Origin: Orbaceae bacterium lpD04
GTDB taxonomy: Bacteria; Pseudomonadota; Gammaproteobacteria; Enterobacterales; Orbaceae
NCBI GenBank assembly: GCA_036251935.1
Contig: CP133967.1
Location: 62,001 to 126,000, forward strand
Direction: 5' to 3'
DNA: 64,000 nucleotides
Made by a program: the position numbers and the translations under genes
The notes under the pieces: generated by a model
Databases searched by the model: none
What the model saw: only the letters and a program-made list of their open reading frames with translations
Told to the model about the DNA's origin: nothing
In this document: piece after piece, positions 30,997 through 40,099 of the stretch
How the letters are laid out: the number at the start of each line of letters is the position of its first letter
Position numbering within the stretch: the stretch's first letter is position 1

Positions 30997-31020
30997 AATA
31001 TTCGTTAGAGTAAATATAAC
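30997..31020. promoter_or_regulatory. Second NagC-like operator near nagB
   Basis: AATATTCGTTAGAGTAAATAT is an imperfect palindrome with NagC-type A/T half-sites. It lies about 40 bases before the nagB start and overlaps the likely -10. Its centre is about 134 bases from the other box. A DNA loop between NagC dimers, as in E. coli, is plausible but not shown. Confidence 0.4.
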
Positions 31021-31060
31021 AGTTGATTAAAACTAAATAAAATTAAAACGGAGCAATAAT

Positions 31061-31867
31061 ATGCGATTAATCCCATTACAAGATGCAGAGCAAGGCGGCG
31101 CTTGGGCAGCTAATTATATTGTAGAACAAATTAATAAATTTAATCCAACAGCAGAAAAACCTTTCGTATTAGGTTTACCAACTGGAAGCTCACCATTGTT
31201 AATGTACAAACATTTAATTAAATATTTTAAAGCCGGTAGGGTTAGTTTTAAAAATGTAGTGACCTTTAACATGGATGAATATGTGGGGATCCCTGAAAAT
31301 CACCCTCAAAGTTATCATACTTTTATGTATGATAATTTTTTTAACCATGTTGATATTAACCCTAACAATATTCATATATTAAATGGCAATGCCAGTGATA
31401 TTGAAAAAGAGTGCCAACAATATGAAGAAAAAATGAAATCATATGGCAAAGTAAATCTGTTTATTGGTGGTGTTGGTCAAGATGGACATATCGCATTTAA
31501 TGAACCAAGCTCATCATTATGTTCACGCACTCGAATTAAAACATTAACAGAAGATACTCGCATTGCTAATTCGCGTTTTTTTGATAATGATATAAATCAA
31601 GTGCCAAAATATGCATTAACAATCGGTGTTGGAACGCTAATGGACTCCGAAAAAGTATTATTATTAGTATTTGGACATAATAAAGCACTTGCATTACAAG
31701 CTGCGATTGAAGGTTCTGTTAATCACATGTGGACAGTGAGTATTTTACAAACTCACCAAAAAGCAATCATAGTTTGTGATGATCCAAGTACCAATGAATT
31801 GAAAGTGAAAACGTTAAAATATTTTAAACAACTTGAAACTGATAATCTAAAAGTAGAAGTACTTTAA
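31061..31867 (+). CDS. nagB: Glucosamine-6-phosphate deaminase
   Basis: NagB converts glucosamine 6-phosphate to fructose 6-phosphate and ammonia. The 268 residues (E. coli 266) start M-R-L-I-P-L. They contain the L-P-T-G-S-S-P loop for the phosphate, F-N-M-D-E-Y-V-G with the catalytic aspartate, and [13 protein letters not shown] with the ring-opening histidine. ACGGAGC precedes the ATG. nagA follows after 47 bases. With nagE it forms the divergent nag regulon. Confidence 0.97.
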   Translation: MRLIPLQDAEQGGAWAANYIVEQINKFNPTAEKPFVLGLPTGSSPLLMYKHLIKYFKAGRVSFKNVVTFNMDEYVGIPENHPQSYHTFMYDNFFNHVDINPNNIHILNGNASDIEKECQQYEEKMKSYGKVNLFIGGVGQDGHIAFNEPSSSLCSRTRIKTLTEDTRIANSRFFDNDINQVPKYALTIGVGTLMDSEKVLLLVFGHNKALALQAAIEGSVNHMWTVSILQTHQKAIIVCDDPSTNELKVKTLKYFKQLETDNLKVEVL

Positions 31868-31914
31868 AGTTATTTTTAATATACTAATTGATACGATAAA
31901 TAAGAGTAAATTTT

Positions 31915-33051
31915 ATGTATGCATTAACAAATTGCCAAATTTATACGGGAATGGAAGTTCTTAATGACCACGCTGTAATCATTAATGATAATAGAATTTC
32001 AATGATTTGTCATAATGACAACATTCCACATGATATTATGATCGAAAATTTACAAGGGGCAATTCTGTCGCCTGGATTTATTGATATCCAACTAAATGGT
32101 TGTGGTGGCGTTCAATTTAATGAAGAAATCGATGCGCTCAGTATCAAAACGCTAAAAATTATGCAACAAACAAATTTACTCTCGGGGTGTTCAAGCTATC
32201 TACCGACCTTGATCACGTCAAGCGACGAGTTTATGCATAAAGCCGTTGAAGTAATGCGTGAATATCTAAAAACACATAGCCATCAAGCTTTAGGCCTTCA
32301 TTTAGAAGGACCTTACATCAATCCTGAAAAAAAAGGGATTCATAACATCAATTATATCCGCAAACCCGATCAAGCGATGATTGATTTTTTGTGTAAAAAT
32401 GCCGATGTTATTAAAATTATCACTTTAGCCCCAGAAAAAGTAGATCCAAGCTTTATTGGGCAACTAGCGAAAGCAGGAATTCACGTTTCAGCAGGACATT
32501 CGAATGGAACTTATGAAGATGCTAGAGCGGGATTTAATGCGGGAATTCGCATGGGAACGCATCTATTTAATGCGATGCCAGCAATTACAGGACGTATGCC
32601 TGGCGTTGTTGGAGCTATTTATGATGAATCGGAAGTCTACTGTGGTATTATTGCCGATGGTCTACATGTCAGTTGGCCAAATATCCGTAATTCTCAAAAA
32701 ATTAAACGCGATAAATTAATTTTAATTACTGATGCTATCTTACCTGTTGGAACGAATATTGAAAAATGTACTTTCGGCGGAAAAACCGTTTACTACAAAG
32801 ATGGGAAATGCACAGATGCAAGTGGTACTTTAGGCGGTTCTGCGCTTACAATGATTGAAGCAGTTAAAAATAGTGTTAATTATGCTGGTATTGCTTTAGA
32901 TGAGGCACTGAAAATGGCGACACTATACCCAGCTAAAGCAATTGGAGTCGATAATATATTAGGTACAATTACAGCGGGAAAAATTGCTAATTTAGTTGCC
33001 TTTGATCATAACTTTGTTGTGCAAAGAACGATTGTTAACGGTAAATTATAA
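31915..33051 (+). CDS. nagA: N-acetylglucosamine-6-phosphate deacetylase
   Basis: NagA removes acetate from GlcNAc-6-phosphate to give the NagB substrate. The 378 residues (E. coli 382) show an amidohydrolase barrel. [11 protein letters not shown] is at the start of the barrel. Metal ligands are in H-L-E-G-P-Y-I, A-G-H-S-N-G-T and G-T-H-L-F-N-A-M. The catalytic aspartate is in L-I-T-D-A-I. It lies between nagB and nagC in the usual order, with 154 bases before nagC, enough for a separate nagC promoter. Confidence 0.96.
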   Translation: MYALTNCQIYTGMEVLNDHAVIINDNRISMICHNDNIPHDIMIENLQGAILSPGFIDIQLNGCGGVQFNEEIDALSIKTLKIMQQTNLLSGCSSYLPTLITSSDEFMHKAVEVMREYLKTHSHQALGLHLEGPYINPEKKGIHNINYIRKPDQAMIDFLCKNADVIKIITLAPEKVDPSFIGQLAKAGIHVSAGHSNGTYEDARAGFNAGIRMGTHLFNAMPAITGRMPGVVGAIYDESEVYCGIIADGLHVSWPNIRNSQKIKRDKLILITDAILPVGTNIEKCTFGGKTVYYKDGKCTDASGTLGGSALTMIEAVKNSVNYAGIALDEALKMATLYPAKAIGVDNILGTITAGKIANLVAFDHNFVVQRTIVNGKL

Positions 33052-33205
33052 ATTATCAAAATTAAATAGTTATATCATTGCTAATAAGTGTAATATTGGT
33101 AAAAGTAATGATATAACTCGTATTTAATTAGAACAAAATGTGCAACTGACCACCAATTGAGTATATAATTACCCCAAATAAAATAGATTAAGGTAGTAAC
33201 GGTTA

Positions 33206-34432
33206 ATGGCATTGAACTATTTAAACTTGGTCGGTAATGCAGAGCTAGTAAAGCAACTCAATTATGCCATGATTTATCGACTAATTATCCAGCAAAGCCC
33301 TATTTCACGAATACAATTAGCCGAAACAAGCCAGCTAGCTCCTGCTAGTATTACAAAAATTACCCGCCAGTTACTGAAGAAAAAATTAATTAAAGAAGTT
33401 GATACTCAGCAATCTACCGGTGGGCGCCCAGCGGTTTCTATTGAGGCTAAATTTGAAAATTACCAATCTATTGCAATCCAATTAAGCCGTGCCCATGTTA
33501 CCATTGAACTTTACGATCTCGGTGGCAATAGCTTAGTACTCAAACGTTATCCGCTTACTGATTATACTCAGAGGCTAGCTCAAAATTATTTAATTAACTT
33601 AATTGAATTATTTTGTAATGAGCATAGCAAAAAAATCAAAAATTTAATTGCGATTTCAGTTGTGATGCCTGGTGTTATTGATTCAGTTAATGGCATTGTA
33701 CGCTATACACCACACATTACTGTCAATAACTGGCCACTGGCTGAAATTTTACAGCAAAAGTTTAACGTATCAACATTTGTCGGTAATGATGTACAAAGCC
33801 TAGCACTTGCCGAAAGTTATTTTGGCTCCACCCAAAATGTACAAGATTCAATTTTGATTCGTGTTCATCGGGGTGTCGGCTCAGGTGTTATTGTTAATCA
33901 ACAACTCCTAATGAATCATAACCAAAGCGCTAGCGAAGTTGGCCATATTCAAGTTAATCCATTAGGGCAACGTTGCCACTGTGGTAATTTTGGTTGCCTT
34001 GAAAATCAAGTTGTGAACACAGAAATTGAAAATAGAGCAAAGTTACTCATTGAGCAAGGATACCCAAGTAAGTTAACTATTGATAAATGCGATATCGTGA
34101 CAATCTGCCAATTAGCTAATCAGGGTGATGAATTAGCTGAAAAATTAATAAAGAATGCAGGTGAAAACTTAGGTAGAGCCGTCGCAATTATGGTTAATAT
34201 TTTTAATCCTCAATGTATAGTTTTAGCTGGCGAGATAACCAAATCACCAGAAATTCTGCTTAATGCCATCAATAGTGTACTTTATTCACAAAGTTTACAA
34301 CAACTCCGTGAAAACTTATCACTTAACTGTTCTACGTTAAATGATTGTTCAGCGATTGGTGCATTTGCTTTGGTTCAACAAGCTCTATTTAGTGGTTCGC
34401 TATTGATGACAATTCTTGAGAGTGAGAAATGA
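33206..34432 (+). CDS. nagC: NagC, N-acetylglucosamine repressor (ROK family)
   Basis: NagC represses nagE-nagBA and is released by GlcNAc-6-phosphate. The 408 residues (E. coli 406) have an N-terminal winged helix (I-S-R-I-Q-L-A-E-T-S-Q-L-A-P-A-S-I-T-K-I) and a ROK sugar-binding fold. The zinc site is C-H-C-G-N-F-G-C-L-E. E. coli Mlc is a paralogue with similar architecture, but the position after nagBA identifies NagC. It ends five bases before a perfect palindrome facing asd. Confidence 0.93.
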   Translation: MALNYLNLVGNAELVKQLNYAMIYRLIIQQSPISRIQLAETSQLAPASITKITRQLLKKKLIKEVDTQQSTGGRPAVSIEAKFENYQSIAIQLSRAHVTIELYDLGGNSLVLKRYPLTDYTQRLAQNYLINLIELFCNEHSKKIKNLIAISVVMPGVIDSVNGIVRYTPHITVNNWPLAEILQQKFNVSTFVGNDVQSLALAESYFGSTQNVQDSILIRVHRGVGSGVIVNQQLLMNHNQSASEVGHIQVNPLGQRCHCGNFGCLENQVVNTEIENRAKLLIEQGYPSKLTIDKCDIVTICQLANQGDELAEKLIKNAGENLGRAVAIMVNIFNPQCIVLAGEITKSPEILLNAINSVLYSQSLQQLRENLSLNCSTLNDCSAIGAFALVQQALFSGSLLMTILESEK

Positions 34433-34436
34433 AATG

Positions 34437-34460
34437 GACTCACGGCATATGCCGTGAGTC
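34437..34460. terminator. 24-base perfect palindrome between nagC and asd
   Basis: GACTCACGGCAT (34437-34448) is followed at once by ATGCCGTGAGTC (34449-34460). It starts five bases after nagC and ends seven bases before the asd stop. The stem is GC-rich, but the T tracts are short (ATAAAAAC on plus, CATTTCATTTC on minus), so it may be a modest bidirectional terminator. Confidence 0.6.
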
Positions 34461-34467
34461 ATAAAAA

Positions 34468-35571
34468 CTAACATAAAATTTTTAACATTCGGCGCAATGG
34501 CTCGGCGGCGCCCCATAATAACTGATCGCCAACGGTAAAGGCCGACAAAAAGTCTTTACCCATATTGAGTTTACGTAAACGGCCAACTGGAGTAGATAGC
34601 GTTCCAGTTACCGCAGCCGGTGTTAATTCTTTCATCGATAACTCACGATCATTAGGAATGACTTTTACCCAATCATTGTGTGCAGATAACAGTTGCTCAA
34701 TATCAGGTACAGCAATATCTTGCTTCAGTTTAATTGTAAATGACTGGCTATGGCAACGTAAAGCCCCGATGCGAATACATAAACCATCAACAGGAATAAT
34801 ACTTGATGTACCTAAAATTTTATTAGTTTCCGCCTGCCCTTTCCATTCTTCTCTACTTTGTCCGTTATCTAACTGTTTATCAATCCATGGGATCAAGCTA
34901 CCTGCTAGCGGCACACCAAAATTATCTGTTGGCAATGAACCATCACGCATCTTCGCTGTTACTTTCTGCTCAATATCTAAAATAGAAGAATGTGGGTTAG
35001 CTAGTTCTTTTGCTACATCAGCATGTAACATACCCATTTGAGTTAAAAGTTCACGCATATGGCGAGCGCCACCGCCTGATGCGGCTTGATAAGTAGATAC
35101 AGATACCCAATCAACTAAATCGGCGGCAAATAGCCCCCCAAGCGACATAAGCATTAAGCTAACCGTACAATTACCACCAACAAATGTCTTTATGCCTCGA
35201 TTTAACGCACTATCAATATTCGCGCGATTAACAGGATCAAGAATAATAATCGCATCATCTTTCATACGTAGGGTTGACGCAGCATCAATCCAATAACCTT
35301 GCCAACCTGCATCACGTAATTTAGGGTAAATATCAGAAGTATAGTCACCACCTTGGCAGGTAACAATAATATCTAATGCTTTAAGCGCGTCAATATCATA
35401 AGCATTATGTAAAATACCTGTTTTACCTGTAAAAGAAGGCGCATCTTGTCCTGTTTGAGACGTTGAGAAAAAAATAGCATTAATGCCATTAAAATCTTGT
35501 TCCTGAATCATACGTTGCATCAAAACAGACCCAACCATGCCTCGCCAACCAATAAAACCAACATTTTTCAT
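34468..35571 (-). CDS. asd: Aspartate-semialdehyde dehydrogenase
   Basis: Asd reduces aspartyl phosphate to aspartate semialdehyde for lysine, diaminopimelate, threonine and methionine synthesis. I use the ATG at 35571 (367 residues, identical to E. coli), giving [14 protein letters not shown]. An in-frame TTG lies six bases upstream. The catalytic cysteine is in G-G-N-C-T-V-S-L, and [14 protein letters not shown] is intact. It is monocistronic. The 270 bases upstream show no gene. Confidence 0.97.
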   Translation of the reverse strand: MKNVGFIGWRGMVGSVLMQRMIQEQDFNGINAIFFSTSQTGQDAPSFTGKTGILHNAYDIDALKALDIIVTCQGGDYTSDIYPKLRDAGWQGYWIDAASTLRMKDDAIIILDPVNRANIDSALNRGIKTFVGGNCTVSLMLMSLGGLFAADLVDWVSVSTYQAASGGGARHMRELLTQMGMLHADVAKELANPHSSILDIEQKVTAKMRDGSLPTDNFGVPLAGSLIPWIDKQLDNGQSREEWKGQAETNKILGTSSIIPVDGLCIRIGALRCHSQSFTIKLKQDIAVPDIEQLLSAHNDWVKVIPNDRELSMKELTPAAVTGTLSTPVGRLRKLNMGKDFLSAFTVGDQLLWGAAEPLRRMLKILC

Positions 35572-35841
35572 AATCAATTATCCACAAGTTAATCTAACCG
35601 TTATTTTCAATGGGTAAATACCCCCAAACTATTTATCTTTAACTATTAAATCAAAATATCAGTATAAAACAAGCAAGATAAAAAATTATTTTAAAATTAG
35701 ACTTTATTATAAAAGGTAATTATGCGCATTATGATACAAATATAAGCAAGTTTTAGTGTCAGTATAAGTAACATGCCTTATTAAGCGGGCATTTTCTGCT
35801 TGATTATACTGACATCAAGCCTGACAAATTTAACTGCAATT

Positions 35842-37251
35842 TTAAAAACTATCGGTTGTCTTAAATCCACCACCACCACTCGATGAGGTAGAGGAAAATC
35901 CACTACCTTTTGATGAACTAGACGATCGAGATGAGAAGCCACCACTGGGGGAGCGGCGATAAGAAGAACTTGATGTCGTAGTGCTATTGCCCCACCCAAC
36001 TGACCATCCGCTGCTACCACTTGATGAGCGATTTCTATTGATTTTCATTCGATTAGCAATAATTGCGTGTGCAATCGTCTCGGGAAAGACTGCTTTATTT
36101 AGTAATTTATCCAATAGCTGATTAAGACTAGATGGCGATAAGTTGTATTCATAAAAACCACTAGGAATATTATTTTGTTTAAAAATAAAAAATACTTGAT
36201 TAAAACGGTTATAAGTTTGCTCAATTGCTTCACAATTTTGTTTTAAAGAAGGTAGCATACCTTCAAGTTTACGTATTTGCCTCTCTATTCCTGTCAGATC
36301 TTGTAGTAACAAATCATCCTCTTTTGACTTTGTTTGTCGGGTTAAATGTTCAAGAGAACTTATTGATTGTTGTCGCATTACCTCAGCTAATTGATGAGCG
36401 ATTTCATAAAATTGGTTTCCTTTCCCTAGCTGAGTTTCATTTAGATTTTGGTAAATTTGAGCTTTTTGTTCCTGATAACCCGCTAGAATTCGTTGTTTTT
36501 GTGCAAGTTGATCCCTCAACACGGGTAATTTCAGCTTATCTTCAACCTCTTGCTCTTTCTGCTCTTTTTGTTGCAATGTTAATTGATAGGATTCTTTTTT
36601 ATTATCATAACGATTTTGGGATTCTTTAATCAATGACTCAAGTATCCTTTGATTTTTATAATTTTCAGTAAAGTTAACATATCTTGCAGCCCATGCATCT
36701 AAGTTACGAAATATCCAAAACCCACGATAATCTTGCTGACCAAACCTTCTTTTGATAAGGTAATTGTAACAACTATTTCGATAATACTGAGCTAATTTTT
36801 GCGAAAATTCCTTTTGTGATTCATTAAAAGCAAGTGTTTCGTTTTCAATATTTTCTTCTTGGTTTTTTAAAAGATTAAATAGTGATACATAGTTTGGATC
36901 GTGCTCTAATAACATAACCTTTTCAATTGTTAAGGTATCTATTTTCGAAAGTGTATCAGATACTTTATTAAGAGACTCTAACGTGAGCTGTTCTAGCTCC
37001 TGAGAGCTTGTGTTTAATTTAATAAACAATTCTTGCAATTGAGTAACAAGTGCTTGTATTTGTTTATTATCATTTTGGGGGGATTCTAATAGAAAAATAG
37101 TCGCTATTTTTTCGTATATTGTTACTTGTTGATGCTTTAAATTTAATATATTTTGATGTGCATCTTGAAGCATCTTATTAGCAAAATCTAAAGATCCCCG
37201 AGTATCGTCAATCCTTCGATTAATAGTACTCTCAATTATTCTTGTTTGCAT
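35842..37251 (-). CDS. Coiled-coil protein with Ser/Gly-rich C-terminal tail, unknown function
   Basis: I do not recognise this 469-residue protein. It has no signal peptide or membrane helix. Most of residues 1-395 looks alpha-helical with long coiled-coil stretches rich in Q, E, K and L (for example Q-Q-K-E-Q-K-E-Q-E-V-E-D-K-L). A short region around residues 165-195 contains F-G-Q-Q-D-Y-R-G-F-W-I-F-R-N. The last 65 residues (405-469) are low complexity: blocks of serine, glycine, arginine and threonine, with G-G-G-G-F near the end. The tail recalls Gly/Ser tails of TPM/YgcG-type proteins but without their domain. It is the last gene of a three-gene operon, starting three bases after the preceding stop. 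A hairpin pair at 35773-35825 lies beyond its stop. Confidence 0.75.
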   Translation of the reverse strand: MQTRIIESTINRRIDDTRGSLDFANKMLQDAHQNILNLKHQQVTIYEKIATIFLLESPQNDNKQIQALVTQLQELFIKLNTSSQELEQLTLESLNKVSDTLSKIDTLTIEKVMLLEHDPNYVSLFNLLKNQEENIENETLAFNESQKEFSQKLAQYYRNSCYNYLIKRRFGQQDYRGFWIFRNLDAWAARYVNFTENYKNQRILESLIKESQNRYDNKKESYQLTLQQKEQKEQEVEDKLKLPVLRDQLAQKQRILAGYQEQKAQIYQNLNETQLGKGNQFYEIAHQLAEVMRQQSISSLEHLTRQTKSKEDDLLLQDLTGIERQIRKLEGMLPSLKQNCEAIEQTYNRFNQVFFIFKQNNIPSGFYEYNLSPSSLNQLLDKLLNKAVFPETIAHAIIANRMKINRNRSSSGSSGWSVGWGNSTTTSSSSYRRSPSGGFSSRSSSSSKGSGFSSTSSSGGGGFKTTDSF

Positions 37252-37254
37252 GCT

Positions 37255-38625
37255 CTACCACTCCAAAATTCTGCCAGCTTTAACTGAGCTAGGGCATTCA
37301 AATCCTAAACGACCAATCGGCTTATCACAAAGCTTTGAATTATCAATATGTCCATCTTGTGCTTTATCTTTTCTAACAAGGTCAAAGGCATTTTGACTAA
37401 CTTGCTGGCCAAACATATCAACTAATTCTGTCTTACCGGTTTCAATACTTTTCACCCATAGCGACTGTGCATGACCAGAAGGTGTCATCGGTCTTACAAT
37501 TAAGAACCAAGATTTACCACTGGTATTATTATGAGTACGCTCGACTCCAGATTTAGAATCAGGCTCATCGACAATCGTTAAAGTTAATGCCGTTTGAGCA
37601 AGCTTAATATAGTAAGCAATCATCTTGTTGTAGTTATCAACATTGCCAAATTTAAGGCTTTTTAAGTCAGCAATTAAGGCTGTCTGTAATGCTGTGACTG
37701 GCTCAAGATCGGTATCTGGCACATCTAGTGATTTTAGCTGCGTTATATCAGCTGTCATTTTATTTTCTAACGTTGTCGCTCTGTCAACTGAGTCATAAAG
37801 TTTTTCAATTTGACTCGTATCAATCGACGTCCCACCACTATTTAAACTATCAATAACCGAGTCCACCGCAATTTGTAAAACGGGATAACGTTTACTCGCC
37901 TGTGTAAATTTTTGATTATTAATCAATTGAGCTAATTTATGGTCATTTTCAGTTAGCGTACGTAGTTGACTCATTTGAGAGGTTATCAGCGATAGCTTAT
38001 CTTTAATAGAAAAGTCATATTTTTTCAACGTTTCAAATGTTTGCTTTATTTCAGTAGTCGTCAGTGTGTCGTTAATTACAGGTCTAGTAATTCGAGATAC
38101 TTTTTCTTGATTGAGTAAATCAGCAATTGATGTTCTTAATTTTTTTACAGGAACTTGCGCATAAGTAATATCTTGCTTACTGAGTGATTCGAGCTCCTTA
38201 CTCAAATTAGCTAATGATTGCTTTGATGCTAATATATGACTATACGCCACACCTATATTTTTTTTCAATTGTAGAGAATTTACTAAAGAAATAGAACCGA
38301 CCACAAAAAAAACAAATAATAAGAATCCAACGATTAAAAATAAAAAATTTCTTTTAATATAACAAAAAATGAGTACCCGCTGAAGCCAAGACCGTTTGGG
38401 GGTACTAAAGCGTAAGCGACTATCAAACCAAAGATCAACGCCATCATTGATGGTTTTATCATCAATCGTTAATCCTTTAGTTTGATAATAATTTTTTATT
38501 TTTTCTGTAAGACTACTACGTAACTTATCACGATCAAGATGTTCTAATAGCAATTGCTGTTTTTGATATAATTCATCAATAATCGCCATTGCACCAAGTT
38601 GATCACTAAGTTTAACCTCTTGCAC
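37255..38625 (-). CDS. Single-pass membrane protein with large periplasmic domain, unknown function
   Basis: This 456-residue protein starts with a helical cytoplasmic domain (1-90). A single membrane helix (about 93-116, F-L-F-L-I-V-G-F-L-L-F-V-F-F-V-V) follows a positive I-K-R, predicting N-in topology. Residues about 117-360 are predicted helical and periplasmic. Near the C-terminus a folded part ends with Cys433 and Cys444, spaced to form a disulfide. From memory it may be what databases call DUF6384; I could not check. The start is GTG at 38625, whose G is the last base of the upstream TAG stop (TAGTG), a tight coupling signal. The middle position suggests it anchors the complex formed by the operon products. 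Confidence 0.7.
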   Translation of the reverse strand: MQEVKLSDQLGAMAIIDELYQKQQLLLEHLDRDKLRSSLTEKIKNYYQTKGLTIDDKTINDGVDLWFDSRLRFSTPKRSWLQRVLIFCYIKRNFLFLIVGFLLFVFFVVGSISLVNSLQLKKNIGVAYSHILASKQSLANLSKELESLSKQDITYAQVPVKKLRTSIADLLNQEKVSRITRPVINDTLTTTEIKQTFETLKKYDFSIKDKLSLITSQMSQLRTLTENDHKLAQLINNQKFTQASKRYPVLQIAVDSVIDSLNSGGTSIDTSQIEKLYDSVDRATTLENKMTADITQLKSLDVPDTDLEPVTALQTALIADLKSLKFGNVDNYNKMIAYYIKLAQTALTLTIVDEPDSKSGVERTHNNTSGKSWFLIVRPMTPSGHAQSLWVKSIETGKTELVDMFGQQVSQNAFDLVRKDKAQDGHIDNSKLCDKPIGRLGFECPSSVKAGRILEW

Positions 38626-39779
38626 TAAACATTAACCTTTAAAATAATGTTATTAAAACGTTCTTTACCGTCTTCAACAATTCGGTCAATTTCTTGAGCA
38701 TTACTGATAGACTCATTTCTTAATTCGGTGATAAGTTTATGGCTAGACTCTTGATAATTAACAATCGCCTCCATCAACGTACGTAAAGACTCTGCTTTAA
38801 TTGTTGAACCGTAGCCTGCTCTAAGGCCTTCTTCTAACTGTTTATTTCCTGATGTTGCGATACTTTCTATGCCTTTATTTATCCCATCTTTCATCGCTTC
38901 TAATGTTTTCGTACTTTCATTTAAGCCTGTTAAAGACGTAATTGATGCACTTAACGCGGTAAAAACGATTTCATTAGTTGAGAAGAAACTGACACTTTGT
39001 TGGTAAACACGGTCTTTCACAGAAGTTGTTTGCTGTAGTCTTGCAAACACAGCCTCAGCAGAGTTATAAGAAACAATTAGATTATTAGATAAATCTAAAA
39101 CTATCTGATAACGGCCATCTTCTTTTTGAACGTCACGTAATGCGACATCTCTAGCTAATTCTAAACGAGCTCGTTCGATTTGATCTTCCGAATCGAAACT
39201 ATCAATAGCGGCCATTGCCGTTGCGAGTTTTGCTTTATATTCTTCTAAACGTAAAGCTGCAACTTTAACGACTTCTTCTGCAGCGATTTGAGCTTGTTTT
39301 AAGCCAAAGCGAAAATCTTGATAAGCATTTAAAATAATACGTTCACGCTCAACTTGATTTCCTGTCTCTTTAGATACTTCTAAAAACGTTTTTTTTATCA
39401 GGTCAAAGCGATCAGGAATAGAGCCTCGAACTAAAGTCATCCAACCCATTTTAACTTTTTCAAAGAAATCTAATCTACCATCATCTAACCATACAACCAT
39501 TTGGTTCATATCATTACGTATACTATCAAAACTGGCAACGATTTTAGTATAGCGCTGAGAGACTTCCATACCGTTTATCTGTTCCCTTACGACTTCATTA
39601 AATGCACTTTGTTGCTGTAACGTGCGAGCAATTGCAACAATACGGTCATTATCAATTTCAGCGACTTCATCTAATAATTTTAAAATTGGTGCATCAGCTT
39701 GTGGCTTAATAGTAATACCGATTTTATTAAGTAATTGGACCGCTCTATCAATATAAGAAATCGAAACTGAAGTAGACAT
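38625..39779 (-). CDS. Helical TelA-like protein, unknown function
   Basis: The 384-residue protein is predicted to be soluble and almost all alpha-helical. Its last 130 residues follow the pattern of the TelA/KlaA family (PF05816): N-E-I-V-F-T-A-L-S-A-S, L-N-E-S-T-K-T-L-E-A-M-K-D, then an S-L-R-T-L-M-E-A-I block and a charged terminal helix. This is weak, pattern-level similarity, so the family is a hypothesis. Some databases label related proteins simply 'cell surface protein', but I see no signal peptide. AAGGA lies seven bases before the ATG. It leads a three-gene operon, with a perfect TATAAT about 48 bases upstream. It is divergent from amiC. Confidence 0.65.
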   Translation of the reverse strand: MSTSVSISYIDRAVQLLNKIGITIKPQADAPILKLLDEVAEIDNDRIVAIARTLQQQSAFNEVVREQINGMEVSQRYTKIVASFDSIRNDMNQMVVWLDDGRLDFFEKVKMGWMTLVRGSIPDRFDLIKKTFLEVSKETGNQVERERIILNAYQDFRFGLKQAQIAAEEVVKVAALRLEEYKAKLATAMAAIDSFDSEDQIERARLELARDVALRDVQKEDGRYQIVLDLSNNLIVSYNSAEAVFARLQQTTSVKDRVYQQSVSFFSTNEIVFTALSASITSLTGLNESTKTLEAMKDGINKGIESIATSGNKQLEEGLRAGYGSTIKAESLRTLMEAIVNYQESSHKLITELRNESISNAQEIDRIVEDGKERFNNIILKVNV

Positions 39780-39826
39780 TCTTTAATCCTTTTAATGTTT
39801 TAGCAAACAATAGTGTATAAGCTTTA

Positions 39827-39855
39827 ATTATAGAGACTTTACTTGTTAAATACAA
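39827..39855 (-). promoter_or_regulatory. Predicted promoter of the helix-rich three-gene operon
   Basis: On minus, TTGTAT (39855-39850), a 17-base spacer and TATAAT (39832-39827) form a sigma-70 promoter with a perfect -10 and a weak -35. The rest of 39780-40099 (about 320 bases) contains no gene. The amiC side has A/T-rich sequence with a TATGAT-like element near 40038 but no firm promoter. Confidence 0.55.
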
Positions 39856-40099
39856 CTTAGAAAGCCATGATAATCAAGGCAATAATCTTGAAAATACAAA
39901 AGAAAAATACCCAAAAAATACTATCTAGAATAAACAATAATTGGCAAGTTTTCTCGTTATATTTTTGTTGTAAAGTGTAATTATAGCGTAAAAAAGAATT
40001 TTTTATGATGATTACCCAATAAGGCCGCTATAAATATATGATTGTTTTATGCTATTATTTGTAGCCCTTAGATAACATTTTATTAATGCTTAATTGATT

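Noticed and set aside
35781-36020. Minus-strand ORF of 79 codons overlapping the Ser/Gly tail
   Set aside because: It is a frame-shifted reading of the low-complexity repeat that encodes the tail; the 469-residue frame is longer and operon-consistent.
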